Position numbers and translations under genes: made by a program. Source: Circinella umbellata (taxonomy: Eukaryota > Mucoromycota > Mucoromycetes > Mucorales > Lichtheimiaceae). Taken from it: a stretch of 64,000 nucleotides of DNA. Shown in pieces: positions 46,888-58,762 of this stretch. The notes under the pieces were generated by a model. It saw only the letters and a program-made list of their open reading frames with translations. It did not search any database and was not told the origin of the DNA. Every line of letters starts with the position of its first letter. Position 1 is the first letter of the stretch. The stretch lies in NCBI GenBank assembly GCA_025093555.1, contig JAIWNF010000052.1, positions 1 through 64,000 on the forward strand, given 5' to 3'.

Positions 46888-49800
46888 ATGTCCAGGCATC
46901 TCATCGTTAATACTCAAGTTGATCGACCAATACCTCGTTCAACATCTCAATGGCAACCATCTCCAGAAACAAGTGCTGGTATTCAAGAAGAAGATGCTAT
47001 TTCATTAAAGCAAAGGAATCGTAACAGTACACTTTATGAAGAAGACGAAGAAGACGAAGAAGACGACGATGAGGACCTTGACGATCTTGACGAAATGGAT
47101 GAGGACGAAGATGAATTAGATGAGGACGATGATTCGACATATACTTCTTCACCTAGTATACCAGACGAAAATATTAACTTTGACCTTGTCTACGCGCTAC
47201 ATACATTTGTTGCTACAGTAGAAGGTCAAGCTTCGGTTGTCAAAGGTGATGCTTTAACTCTTTTGGATGATTCAAATTCATACTGGTGGTTGGTTAGTGT
47301 GCTTAAAACATCCGAAGTGGGTTATATCCCTGCTGAAAACATTGAAGTAAGTAACTATTGTTATTCTTTGAGCTAAGCCCTCCCACTCACCCACATACAT
47401 ACACACAAAAGTAGTTTGTTTTTCTGTCTATGTCTATTATTGCATATATGTTATTAATTATTTATATTATTATCGTTATTTATCGTTCCAGACTCCATTT
47501 GAACGCTTAGCTCGTTTAAATAAACATCGTAATGTAGAGGTTAGTATATCACTTCGTTGTTTAGTGTATAATAATAATAACTTAAAGTCTCCTTTTTTCT
47601 GTCTCTATTTTTTTTTCATTATTAGATGACTTCAATGGATCAAGCAGTCCATTATATTTCAGATGAAAATAAAAAGAAAAAAGGTGCCCGGCAACGTCGA
47701 GTAACATTGAATAAAGACCTGAGTGTTCAGGCACAAATCATTTTAACAGGAGATGATGAAGATCATGAAGTGGGTGAAGCATATGAAGAATGGGAAGAAG
47801 ATATGAATGATGATGCATCTGTTTTGACTGAAGAGGATAATCAAGAGGATGAAGAAGAAGATCATGTTTTGAACAGCATTAGTAATAATATCAATGTCGG
47901 AGTGCCTCAACAGCTGCAGGATCAGAATAATAATAATGCAACAACTAAAACAACAAATGCAGCACCTCAACCTATTTTACGTACCACCAATAACAATAAC
48001 AATAATGACAATGCTGTATCATCACCATCTACATCATCCACATCATCATCTACTTTACGCAACGTAAATAACGAAGATAATAAACGTCAACAACAAACAG
48101 CAAACAATAATAATAATAATAATAATAATAGTACATTTTGGCGACTTTTCTCACGTAATAAAAAGGATAATCCAAAAGCAAACTCAGTTATCCCCGCACG
48201 TGTATCTATTTCGGAAGATGCCGACAGTAATTCCATTTCATCTCTTGCTTCATCTATCATTTCTGAAGATAAAACAGTTTCTAGAAATAATCAACATCCA
48301 AATACTGCTAGTAGTAATCATACAAGCAATAAAGAAAATAATAATAATGGCAAGTTATCCATATTAAGAGTATTTGCGGGTAACGTGAATGTAGGTGCCA
48401 TGTACCATTCCATGCTTGTCGATGAGAATACAAGTGCAGAGCAGCTATTGATTCAAACGATGGAAAGATTCCATATCGCGCAAATTGAAGACAAGACTGC
48501 TGGCCGGTCTTCACGTGCAATTACACCTACCAACGGAAGTGGTATTGAATATTATTTAACAGTAAAAGCTCACAATGGAGGTAAATTTTTGTTGTTTATA
48601 CATAAGCTACATATTGTTTATTGATACTAATAATGATAATAATATAAATATAAACATTCATGTTAACAAAATGTCAATACGTCTACATATGCATATATAG
48701 ATGAAATTACTTTGGCACCTCAAGACAAACCGTTGGCTATATTTCAAACATTAACTGCTCATCTTACGACTCCTATGCCATCATTAGCTCACGTGAAACA
48801 ATTCAGTCAATCAGCATCCACAATCAATAAACCTAAAGCACCACAACGAAAGGGACGATATAGTGAAGATTCTACAATCCGTTTTTATCTTCATAAACGT
48901 ATTCGACGAGTTAATGAACGTGAAGGCCAAGTATATATCAAAGTTTCTCATTATACAGATACCAAAAAGATATCTTCTACCAATGGAAACGACAATGTAT
49001 TATTTTCTGCTAGGAATTTGCGCAGAAAAAAATCAATCGCAGGAACAAATGCATCTCGTGAACGGATTGACAAATTAATTGCAATATCGGCTAGTATTTC
49101 TATTGCAGATCTTACTGAAATTGCTTTAGATAAATTCCATATTGTTCCACATGGTGATAATGATCATTATCGTTTAACCGTTTCATCCCAACAAAAAGCA
49201 GGTAATTATATATAAGTAATTTTACGGTTCTTTTTATCTGACTTATTAATGATGATATAAATATAGATAAACTATTGAATCCATCCAGTAAATTAATTGA
49301 AGTTTTACATGATGATGATTCCACTCGAGATGCTGGTGAAAAATTATTTACTTTACGTAAAATGTCAAGCCATCATCATCATCAATCACGATCAGCATCT
49401 CGTGAAGGTCAACAACGATCCATAAGTAAAGTGTCGCCTGAAAAAACACGTCAACAACAACACCAACGATCACAAAGCTATCAGCGATCACCACTATCTA
49501 TTACGATTCGTAATGATAAAACAGAGGATGCTTTGCGACGACTGGATAATGCTTTAACAGCATTGAGTAACAATAATACAAAACGTAAACCGGCGTCTGA
49601 TAATACAAATCCAGCCATGGCCGTTATACGTAATGTAGATAGTGGTGTTGATATTATTTTGACTCATGGATTATTGAGTAGTAAAATATTATCTAAAAAC
49701 CAAGTCCAATATACTGTATCGGCCAATATGGGAAATCAAAAATCCCAGTTGGTAGCGCAAAAAATTATGCAACAACCAGTGACAAATGCCAATCGAATTA

Positions 49801-50040
49801 TCAACAGCAGTTTAAAAAATGTCACCGAAAGTGATTTGGATACTCTTGTTAAATGTGGTGTTGCTTTTTTGGAAGCACACGATCGTAAATCTGGTCGAAA
49901 GCCTGTACCTTCTGCATTGGCACCAGGTAATAACGGTAATCCTGGAACTCCAGGTGCACCTGCATTGGATATTGTTGATTCATCAGCTGGTAGTCTTGAT
50001 GACTTAGAAAAGGTAACTTATTCTGTCTGGTATATTAATG

Positions 50041-50088
<48 letters not shown>

Positions 50089-50176
50089 TAAATTATTAAG
50101 AAAGGTTATTAACTAAATGTTGTTGTTGTGTTTTATATAGGAATTTCAACGAATTATCGCTGCTCATGCCTTTTAA
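46888..50176 (+). CDS. SH3-domain cell-polarity protein (Bud14/Tea4-like) with Ras-association-like regions
   Basis: Exons 46888-47346, 47492-47539, 47626-48580, 48701-49201, 49267-50012 and 50141-50176 encode 914 residues. A very acidic run (about residues 50-88) precedes an SH3 domain, FDLVYALHTFVATVEGQASV, KGDALTLLDDSNSYWWLVSV, VGYIPAENIE, completed by TPFERLARLNKHRNVE in exon 2. Two later segments have ubiquitin-like/Ras-association character: MYHSMLVDENTSAEQLLIQT with MERFHIAQ, and KLIAISASISIADLTEIALD with KFHIV. Linkers are Asn/Gln/Ser-rich. Fungal proteins of this layout act at growth tips, linking microtubule- or formin-based polarity to phosphatase or GTPase signals. That role is inferred from the family. 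The final exon is only 11 codons. Confidence 0.72.
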
Positions 50177-50940
50177 GATCAAAATCTCATTATTCTCTTA
50201 TTCTCTTATTATATATCTATCTTTCTCTTTTTAATATCGTTGATATTTTTTCTATCCCCTCTTCTTTTCTTTATTATTATTATTACTATTATTATTCATT
50301 CTATTCATATTAGCAACAGCTTTGTCTTATTAAATCACATATATATCCACACATTATTTTACTACTCTCTTTATTTCCTATCACACAACATCTTTTCAAA
50401 ACTTGTAAAAACATTTATTTTCCCCGTGCTTGCGATTATAGTTAGATAAGCATCATCTTTCTTTCTATCTTTTTTTTTTCTCTCACTTTGTCCAGCATAT
50501 ATATTATTTTCATTTAGTTAGCTTTCTTTCATGATATTTATTATACAAAAACAACAGCAAACAATATTACATATATTACCAATTATTTATGATAAAATGA
50601 TAAACAAAAACCTTTCTTTTTTCTCATCGTGATATCACTCTTAAGTTAAAGTGAGAAAAAAGATTATATTATATCGTGGTAGGAAAAAAAAAGGAAGAGA
50701 GGAGTTCTTATCCTAAATATTACGAGTAATACCTTTTTGCTTTAGTGCGGGGTACTTGAAAATAGACTTCAATAATCGGCAAGGACCGGATCTCGAAATA
50801 TCCCGGAAGCAAACCGTCACGTAGAATCGTTCAATATTGGGGCAATTTCCCGTTATTTCCAAGCTACCCCCGAGTGAACCCAACTTTTTTTTTCTTTGCG
50901 CCTCTTTTTTTTTTCTCTTAATCGACTCTTTTTTATCACA
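50177..50940. promoter_or_regulatory. Intergenic, 5' region of PDX1
   Basis: No gene seen. The last 120 bp (50826-50937) include a pyrimidine-rich tract directly before the ATG at 50941, typical of strongly expressed fungal genes. Confidence 0.4.
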
Positions 50941-51656
50941 ATGCATCGATTCTTTGCGCGTTCGACAAAAGCATGTGCTGCTGGTAAGAAATATAATAAT
51001 TTGAATAATACCCGATTTGACATGACTATAACGAGAAGAACGGACCATCTTTATATAAATATCAAAATTATAATATTTATATTTTTCAGGATTTCATACC
51101 TCGGCTTCAAGAGCTGCCATCAGTCGTTTCAATATGCCTGCCATGAGTCCTACGATGACTGAAGGCACTATTCACGAGTGGAAATTAAAGGAAGGCAAGT
51201 TATATATTATTTGTAAATAGGGAGAAAATACAGAGCTTTATAACAGCTGTAGACTGACACGAAAAGGCGGGAAAATACAGGTGATAGCTTTTCCGCTGGC
51301 GATGTTTTACTCGAATTGGAAACCGACAAGGCTCAAATTGATGTTGAAGCTCCTGAAGACGGTATTCTCGCAAAGATTGTGGTCAGTAGGGAAAAAAAGG
51401 ACAAAAAAACATGAAAAAAAGGGGAGGGAGAAAAGAATCAACAATAATAATAATTATTTAATTTATTTTATTAGCTTGGAAATGGTGAAAAAGCAGCAGT
51501 CAATACTCCTATTGCATTATTGGCTGAAGAAGGTGATGATATTTCAAACGTTGAAATGCCTGCTGCAGAAGAAGGTTCTGGTGCTACTGCTGCCACTACG
51601 TCTGAAGAATCAAAACGTAAGTTTTGGTTGAAGAAAATTTTGCATAATGATAATAA

Positions 51657-51693
<37 letters not shown>

Positions 51694-52932
51694 GCTCAAA
51701 TATATACATATAAATAGAAACTGCCGTCGAAACTTCTACACCCACACAACCCTCTGAACCTATGGATCATCATGATTTGGATACTAGTAAATTAAAAAAA
51801 CCATTATCTCCTGCTGTTCTTAGCCTTGTATTGAAGAATCATATTAAGGATTTGGGTGCTATCAAGGCATCTGGACCTGGTGGACGTATTTTGAAGGGTG
51901 ATGTTCTTGCACATCTTGGGTTGATTCCCTTTAAGCCAGCGCCAAAGCCTACAACTTCCGCTGCACCTCCAAGGGATCAAATTGTTTTTGCTAAGGTAAC
52001 AAAAGGGATATATCAATATCTTTTCTGGGTTAATAAAATAGAAATCGGGGAGGTAAAGAGAATCATTATTAATTCATTTGAATACACCATACTATAGCCC
52101 GCTGAAACTGTAAAGTCACCCAAGGAAGAGAAGCCATTATTACCAAACTATATTAGCAAACAAGTTACTGTTGATAACCTATTCTCATTACGCAATCAAT
52201 TAAACTGTAAGTATCTTACGTTCTTTTAAGAAAAAAAAAAGAAGGATATAAATGATATTGAGGGATCGAGCAAATTCATATTTATGGGAATTAATATGTA
52301 TTTATTTCTAGCCCAAAACCGTACCAATGTCAGCGTAAATGATTTTATTGCCAAGGCAGCTGCACGAGCATTACAAGATGTTGTTTCCAAGGCACCAGCT
52401 TCACCTACTGGTGGTATTATTCACAACACAGATGCTACTACATTTACTGAGTCATACAAAGGAGGATCATTTAAGTAAGTTTGACTACAGATATACTTTT
52501 TTTTTTTCATTCTCGATATACAATTAATATTTACTAATAATAACAAACATTACTAATAGGATATTCAACTTGGCACAACCTACCTATGATTTCATTACCG
52601 ACTCGTACGAATCCTCAAAACCTTATCAATTAAACGTCAGCTCCAGTAAATATGCTTCTTCTACCAAATCAACAAAATCCAGTGACGACGAAATGTTGGA
52701 CTTGATTGGATACCTAGGTGGTGCAAAACCTCAACAACAATCACGTGCTGTAAAATTGACAGGTGGTGACGCACGCATTGATTTCAGTAAGCAATCCAAA
52801 GCACCATCCCAACAAGTAGAATTAAAGCTCCAAGGTGGCGCTCCTGGTAAAATCTTGAATGATCAAAATGCCAATGTTTTCCTCGATCGTGTAGAATATT
52901 ACGTTAGAAACCCTTCTGAATTGACTGTTTAA
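50941..52932 (+). CDS. PDX1: Pyruvate dehydrogenase complex protein X (E3-binding protein)
   Basis: Eight exons (50941-50983, 51090-51194, 51281-51381, 51475-51616, 51718-51995, 52098-52206, 52312-52474, 52560-52932) encode 437 residues. A mitochondrial presequence ([20 protein letters not shown]) precedes a lipoyl domain with the lipoylated lysine in [18 protein letters not shown]. After an Ala/Thr/Pro linker comes the peripheral subunit-binding domain ([34 protein letters not shown]). The C-terminal part keeps acyltransferase-like segments ([19 protein letters not shown]) but lacks the HxxxDG catalytic motif of E2, as expected for protein X, which anchors the E3 dihydrolipoamide dehydrogenase. 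Intron 2 appears to use a GC-AG boundary (G/GCAAGT at 51195), required to keep LKEGDSF in frame. Confidence 0.9.
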
Positions 52933-53744
52933 TTAAAAAAATCACTTTCTCTTTTTTATCTCTATCCCTTTCCCTCCATACAAACAAAAAATATATAACT
53001 TTTACATTACATTTTATCAAATACACATATACACATATACACATCGTAAACACGATTTTTTTTTCTTTTTTCTTAGTTATTATTTAAATATTATTATTCA
53101 ACAAAAAATAAATATGACATGAACATCAAGAAAAATATATTAAGTTTAAATTTAATTAGTCAATGATATCAATTTACTTTGTTTAGAGAATATATAAATA
53201 AATATAAAAATGGTCAAGATGGCTGGAGGTTTTTAATCAGAAAAAAAAAGTTATAATCTTGTTTGGCGAGGAACACTAAAAACAAACATCACAGTACTAT
53301 AGATGGCTTCTTGGTGATATTAGCCTTCTATGTACTTTTGCTCAACTCAATTTCCTTTTTTATATTGATATACATCTAATTAGTTTGATATACCTTTCTA
53401 TCTATACACTGTCTGTCTTGCTACTTTGAAATGAAAATAAATCAAGTCATTTGCGTACTTGCTTATATTCAAATTATTTTCTTAGTTGAAATACGGTATC
53501 GAGGAAGAAAATAGTAAATGAGCATACAAAGGTGATGATAGCCTACTTTCCAAGTGATACGTATCACTACCATACCTTTCTTTTTTTTTTGACTTTTAAT
53601 TACATGGTTTATGGCGTCGAACCCACAAAACCTAGCTAAATACTTAATTGACTCATTATATTCAAAAGTCGAAATCACGACGATGAATACTAACCTGATA
53701 ATAAAACATTCTGCTCCGTCAACTTCCAGGAATTTAAGTAGATA
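52933..53744. other. Intergenic between PDX1 and the composite transposon
   Basis: No gene recognised. It ends in the TA dinucleotide (53743-53744) that flanks the transposon. Confidence 0.5.
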
Positions 53745-55469
53745 CAGGGTTTCCGAAAAGTAATGTCGCAGCTAGTAGAAATCAATGTCGCTTGGCAACA
53801 AAATTAATGTCACATGCTCTAAAATTAAAGCCGCATTTTTTGAAAATCTTGTCGCTGAGTAATTGAAAAGTTCAAACGCTTGGCACTCGAGAAAATATAA
53901 ATATTATAGGACACCAGCATTTTTATTTTTTTATTTTTTCTCACAACTTTACAATCAAAACTATACATCATTGAAACTATACATCATGGTACAATTTTTT
54001 TATGAAGATGGGCAGGGAAATGCTGTTGATGAGAATGGCAGGCCTGAGCCAATGGATTACATTGTCGATCAAAACCTTTATGCATTAGAATCACTTACAT
54101 CACACACCGAGTATTTGCAGAATGTAAATTCTACGAGTACTGCACAAGTCAATGTACAACATTTAGATTATGAAAGAGAGCAAAGGGGCGAAGACTCGGA
54201 TATGAGAGAAATAACTGAAAAACGTACATATACTCGCTATACTAATCAAGAAAAGGCTAGATTTTTCAGACTTAAGATTGATAAGTGTTTGAGTGCTTCA
54301 GCAGCTGCAAAACAGCTAGGTATACATGTTCGTGCTGCACAGAGATGGGCAAAGCAGTATGAAGAGGATCCGGATTCGATCTTTGATAGTAAGAAACAAG
54401 GCCGTAGATGTATTCTTAATGAGGAGCACAAAATGACAGTTATTAAGTATGTTGATTCTAATCCCTCTGCTGCAATTGCGGATATAACTGAGCATTTAAT
54501 GTATGAGTTTAGGCTTAATGATCTAAAAGTCTCCCGTAGCACAGTGCATACTTTTATGAGGGCAGAATGCAACTTATCATTGAAAAAAGCAGAGTTTCAC
54601 TCTGTTGAAAGAAATAGTCCAGATAAGATTAATGATCGTCATGATCGTGTTCGAGAATGGGATGAAACAGATATGAATTTCTTGACTAACTGCGTATTTC
54701 TTGATGAATCACCATTCCATATAAATATGAAACGCACAAGAGCTTGGTCAACAGTGGGTACTCCTGCTATTGTAACTGTACCAACTACAAGAGCAAAAAC
54801 TACCACGGTATTAGGAGCCATCTCTGCTTCAGGATTAATCAAAGTTAGTGTGAGAATACCTAGTCCTAGTAAGAAGAGAATAAGGCTGGTCAAGAATTTG
54901 GAATTCTGAGTACTGGAACTGTTACAGGTCACTACATCAGCTTTTTGAAGGAAACATTAGATGAAATGGATAAACATCCGCATATGAAAGGACATTATTT
55001 GATTATGGACAACGCCCCGATACACACTTCTAATGATATTGCAAAATATGTTGAGTATCGTGGATATCGATGTGCATATCTTCCTCCATATTCTCCTGAG
55101 CTTAACCCAATAGAACAATTTTATTCTGTTGCAAAGAGCAAGATCAAACGCCAACGATTTTTACAGCAAGAGACCTTATCAACAAGAATCCGTGAAGCAT
55201 GTAATAATGTAAAACCTACAGATTTTATTGGGTTTGTAACTCATTCACATAGGTGTTTAGATAAGTGTCGTAGAAAAGAGAACCTGTAAGCTCATAACCG
55301 CAACAGGTATTAATAAACACAGTAAGAAAATAATCGTAAGTATAAAAGGTAAGTAAAATGTTTCTTTTCTTTCTATTATAAGTTAATTGTCGAAACTTCA
55401 TGAAAATAATGTCCAAAATGGTCTTCATTTAGCTTGCAAGCTTTTTTTTCACCCCGTCCACCCCGTCCA
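53745..55469 (+). repeat. Left inverted arm of the composite element
   Basis: Reverse complement of 61174-62898. The first 120 bp contain subterminal repeats of the form AATGTCGC/TTGTCGC (near 53762, 53786 and 53850) and diverged TAATGTCAC and AAAGCCGC versions, candidates for transposase binding. The arm ends where a CACCCCGTCC minisatellite begins. Confidence 0.8.
53986..55289 (+). CDS. Tc1/mariner DD34E transposase (left copy)
   Basis: The start ATG at 53986 (MVQFFYEDGQ) was chosen because upstream codons are leader. The N-terminus holds paired helix-turn-helix DNA-binding segments (SASAAAKQLGIHVRAAQRWA; LKVSRSTVHTFMRAECNLSL). The DDE catalytic residues are in NCVFLDESPFHINM, YLIMDNAPIHTS and SPELNPIEQF, with 34 residues between the second Asp and the Glu. 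The frame changes between 54868 and 54928. A 59-bp GTAAGA...TTACAG intron (54869-54927) restores a 414-residue protein. However, the skipped bases themselves read AGQEFGILSTGTVTG in another frame, which looks coding, so a one-base frameshift is the alternative. The right copy has the identical feature. Confidence 0.82.
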
Positions 55470-55500
55470 TTTTCTTTTCACCCCGTCCACCCCGTCCGTC
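55441..55500. repeat. CACCCCGTCC minisatellite at the left inner junction
   Basis: Tandem and interrupted CCACCCCGTCC units follow the palindromic AGCTTGCAAGCT at 55432-55443. The mirror region 61130-61200 has the same units with more copies and some ACTCCGTC variants. The arms lose homology inside this repeat. Confidence 0.75.
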
Positions 55501-55564
55501 TGTTAACTCTTTTATTGTGCCAATCCTGCGCACACTGATGTCGTCCAATTCAAATGTTATGCTC

Positions 55565-55735
55565 ACACATTCGCAGGCTGCATGTGTATTTTATGGAGAA
55601 GACATACCCCCGAGAATGAGTTACTTAATGAGGCAAAAATTGATGCGTTAGACGATTTTGAACTCTGTTATATCAACGCTACTGCTTCGGAACCGTTTCT
55701 TTTGCCGGCTGGACGAATTAAATATTTCCCTTTTT
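55565..55735 (+). pseudogene. FYGE-motif domain fragment, copy A (frameshifted)
   Basis: The reading QAACVFYGEDIPP shifts frame to ENELLNEAKIDALDDFELCY, then INATASEPFLLPAGRIKYFP. It is clearly homologous to the fragment at 60081-60245 (QASCIFYGESIKAENE, ICYLDNDPTEPFVVAKIKIQEFP). I do not recognise the family. It lies upstream of, and in the same direction as, the serine-recombinase-like gene, and could have been its N-terminal exon. The frameshift at about 55612 marks it as broken. Confidence 0.5.
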
Positions 55736-55959
55736 TTCTTTTCCCCACATTCAATCTCGTGTCAGCAGCCACACTATTGTTGCTTGTATTCTTCATGGAA
55801 TCTGGAGTGCTCATTGGCGCTTCATTTTTGATGCAGTCCCCTTTGACAGGGATATTATCAGTCAAAACATTCATTACTTGCTATCTCAATCGTACTCATT
55901 AACTACATATGAACCACCATAGACCAACATAGTCCATTTCACCATAGCCTATCAACATA

Positions 55960-55961
55960 TA

Positions 55962-55998
<37 letters not shown>
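55960..55998. repeat. Poly(A) run
   Basis: About 34 consecutive A at 55964-55997 inside the element; possibly an internal insertion scar or slippage product. Confidence 0.85.
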
Positions 55999-55999
<1 letters not shown>

Positions 56000-56079
56000 A
56001 TTCTCAATAGCAATGTGTTCCGTCTACTATATTGATCAATCTCGACTGTCAAGACCAAGATCACCCACTTACTGTCGTC

Positions 56080-56190
56080 CACTGTCTCTTTCTCATTGTT
56101 TTATTTACGGATTATCAAAGCTCGGTGCAGTTCCGCAGAAGGTTCCTCATCATCCGCAGGCACCCAAAAGAAAGTCGTAACAGAGATCGA
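56080..56190 (+). other. Possible exon upstream of the recombinase-like gene
   Basis: The frame LSKLGAVPQKVPHHPQAPKR, KS is basic and proline-rich and ends at a TAA. It sits between the FYGE fragment and the recombinase-like exons on the same strand and may be one of their exons. Weak evidence. Confidence 0.25.
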
Positions 56191-56291
56191 CAGTAATAGT
56201 ACAAGTAATCAAGTGATTCGTTAGTATCAGACACCAATGTTATTTATTTGCTTGCTACAATATTTGTTAACAATAACAACGCATTTCTTAG

Positions 56292-57124
56292 ATAGCGAAT
56301 CTCAATTGAAGGAATTCATTGACAACGTCTTCTTGATTGTGGATCCTCGTAATGAAAGAGTATACGAACGCACTGAGTTGTCTTCAGAACAAATATTTCA
56401 ACTAACGAAGCAATACACCTCTATATTCCAAAAGGGACAACTCGGAACCTTTACTAGCTTTGCGAAGAAAATCAAAGCTCGGTTTTTGAAAGCAAGTGTT
56501 TCAAGAAAACGAACCAGTGAAGGACGTATCGAGCGCAAAATTCTTTATGTCATGAAACCGGACGATAGAGGTAATCTAATTTGTTGTCTGATGCAAACGG
56601 TGTTACTGACATAATGATAAAGCATTTTTAGCTCAGAATATAAACAGTTATCAATCCCGGTACCAAGAATTTATTAAAAACCTCAAGGCGGACGGATACG
56701 ATATTATTGGCTATGCAAGAAAGAGTCCAACAAAATTATCAAATGATGCACTTGAAGCAATAATTAAAAAATGATCTTATGTATGCAATCCCGCTCCCAG
56801 GTAACCAATGTATATGTTTCTCCAAGGAGTCATTCGAAAAGCCCAATTGCATCCAGAGATAGTACAAATGAACAAGATTTTACAGATATAAATGGTTGTG
56901 TCGGGAATACCCAGGGTAAGTTTTAAAAAGAGTTTAGAGAATCTAAAGTGAGATCATGATGACCCATTAATGTTTGGTTTGATTTAGCACTATTGAATTA
57001 CTTGTCATCTACAACAAGATTGGTGTGTATGGTGATTGTAGACTACGCTGCACTTTCAACTGATCCTGACGATATCGTACGTTTGGTTAAGTACGTCTTT
57101 TATACCTTGGTTATTTATTGATAA

Positions 57125-57157
<33 letters not shown>

Positions 57158-57329
57158 CTGAGCTGACACAATCTCTTATAGGAATTATAATTCCTTAGAA
57201 TGTATAGTTGTGGATCGTTTCAAGGACGTTGGTAAATACGAAGTTTACAGACGAAATGAAATTCTCCAAACACCAGAACAATTAGCAGCATTTGACTGTC
57301 GTCAAGGGTATCCACATCGGTCGGTCTGA
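56292..57329 (+). pseudogene. Serine-recombinase (resolvase-type)-like gene, probably broken
   Basis: Exons 56292-56570 (SESQLKEFIDNVFLIVDPRN; KARFLKASVSRKRTSEGRIE), 56632-about 56772 (RYQEFIKNLKADGYDIIGYA, RKSPTKLSND), about 56782-56922 (VTNVYVSPRSHSKSPIASRD), 56989-57091 (VCMVIVDYAALSTDPDDIVR) and 57182-57329 (FDCRQGYPHRSV, stop). The IIGYARKS motif matches the catalytic-serine strand of resolvase/invertase recombinases, and VDYAALSTDPDDI matches their LDRLSRDxxDL motif. These enzymes cut and rejoin DNA through a serine-DNA link. A frameshift/stop near 56772 interrupts the chain. The last three exons splice cleanly. It may be a domesticated or passenger gene of the element; family assignment is by motif only. 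Confidence 0.5.
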
Positions 57330-57362
57330 AACAAATTGTAGTCAATTACGTGTAAAAAATAA

Positions 57363-58762
57363 GGGAATGACTACGGGCGCGCCAAAATTTTACAGTCAGA
57401 CGAGGGGTGCGCCAATTTTGAACAGGCATCTTAGTAACATGGCGCGCCCTTCGTCTACCCTTCATCTACCCTTTTTCTTCACTTATTCAAAATATTCACA
57501 GTCTTTACAATATTTATTAACAATATATTTAACGTATTGTGCCAATTAAACATAGAGTTTCTTTCTATTTCTACGCTATAAAATATATTCAAAAATCACT
57601 GAAGCAAAAAGTTATAAAAGAATGCAATACGTATACTTCTGTAACTATACAAAGAAGCCAATAGCAAAGGAGCGAAGCAGTATGACATAGATCAAACATG
57701 GCACCAATTGTAGGCATATAAATATAATACGTACTATATAATGCTTGTGCTATAAATAAACGAAATTATAAGAAAAGGACATATGAATTATAATATAGAA
57801 GATTGGGTGGGCTATAGGAGCAGCTCAAAAAAAGATCACGTATCAACATTTATTACGTAGGATAAAGGAATAATCTGTATAATATAAATTACCAAATAAG
57901 AGAGTACCATATAAATAGGGAAGAAGAAAGAAATTGGGTCATACGTAGTATAACGAAAAAAAAAAGATGACATAAATATACATAATGATACAAAGGGATA
58001 AAAAAAATCAAATCAATCATATTTTATGTGAATACAATAGCTTCTAGAAATCTCTCTTAAAGGCATAATTTTCGTCTTGTAGCTGATCGTAAACTCTAGA
58101 GTCAAGATTTTGATTCTTAAACAAGCATCCTCAAATGAAATATTGGTGTAGTCTTGTTGAATGAGTCAAGAACAAGAACACTTTGTATGAAAGATAGCGG
58201 TATAGTCTTCAAATGTTATTGTTTTTTGTAATGAACCTATGTTAAAGAATCCTGCTGGTCCATGGATCCCATAATAGCAAGCTTATATTAATATGTACAA
58301 CACCTATTATTAGTATTTGTACAATATTTCCCTTGCATAAATATTTCAATATGTTATTACTAAAGCCTTTGAAAGTAAAAATAAAAATTGAATATGATTT
58401 TTTACTTTACATGAATTAATTCTTAATTTGATTTGACCCATTGGATATAATAGACTAAAAAGAAATTAATATGTATACTGTATCTTTAATAGTTTTCCAA
58501 ATGGCTTGATATTTTTATTATCAAAAAGTATTCAACTGAAGAATGATGATGATTCAACCGGACTGTCATATTTTTATTCATAATTCTTTTATTTAAAGTA
58601 GAGAAAATTCAGTTTAAATAAGATATGTTTCATATAGCAAACTTGAACAAGAGCAAGCAAAGTAAAACAGACGAAGGGCGCGCCATGTTACTAAAGTGCC
58701 GGCTCAGAATTGGCGCGCCCCTCATCTGACTATCAATTTTTGGCACGCCCGTAGTCATTCCC
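57363..58762. mobile_element. Nested 1400-bp non-autonomous TIR element with 8-bp target duplication
   Basis: Terminal inverted repeats of about 110 bp start GGGAATGACTACGGGCGCGCC at 57363 and end with the matching complement at 58762, with about 10 percent mismatch. Both contain several GGCGCGCC/GGTGCGCC blocks and ATGGCGCGCCCTTCGTCT. The flanks are AAAAATAA on both sides (57355-57362 and 58763-58770). An 8-bp duplication is characteristic of hAT-type insertion. The interior is AT-rich with no recognisable gene, so it needs a transposase in trans. Confidence 0.7.

Noticed and set aside
55225..55428. Minus-strand frame conserved in both arms (mirror at 61215-61418)
   Set aside because: It overlaps the transposase C-terminus and 3' flank on the other strand; conservation is explained by the arms being duplicates.
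57292..57549. Open frame running from the recombinase-like gene into the nested element
   Set aside because: It starts in a shifted frame and crosses the insertion boundary at 57363, so it is not a natural protein.
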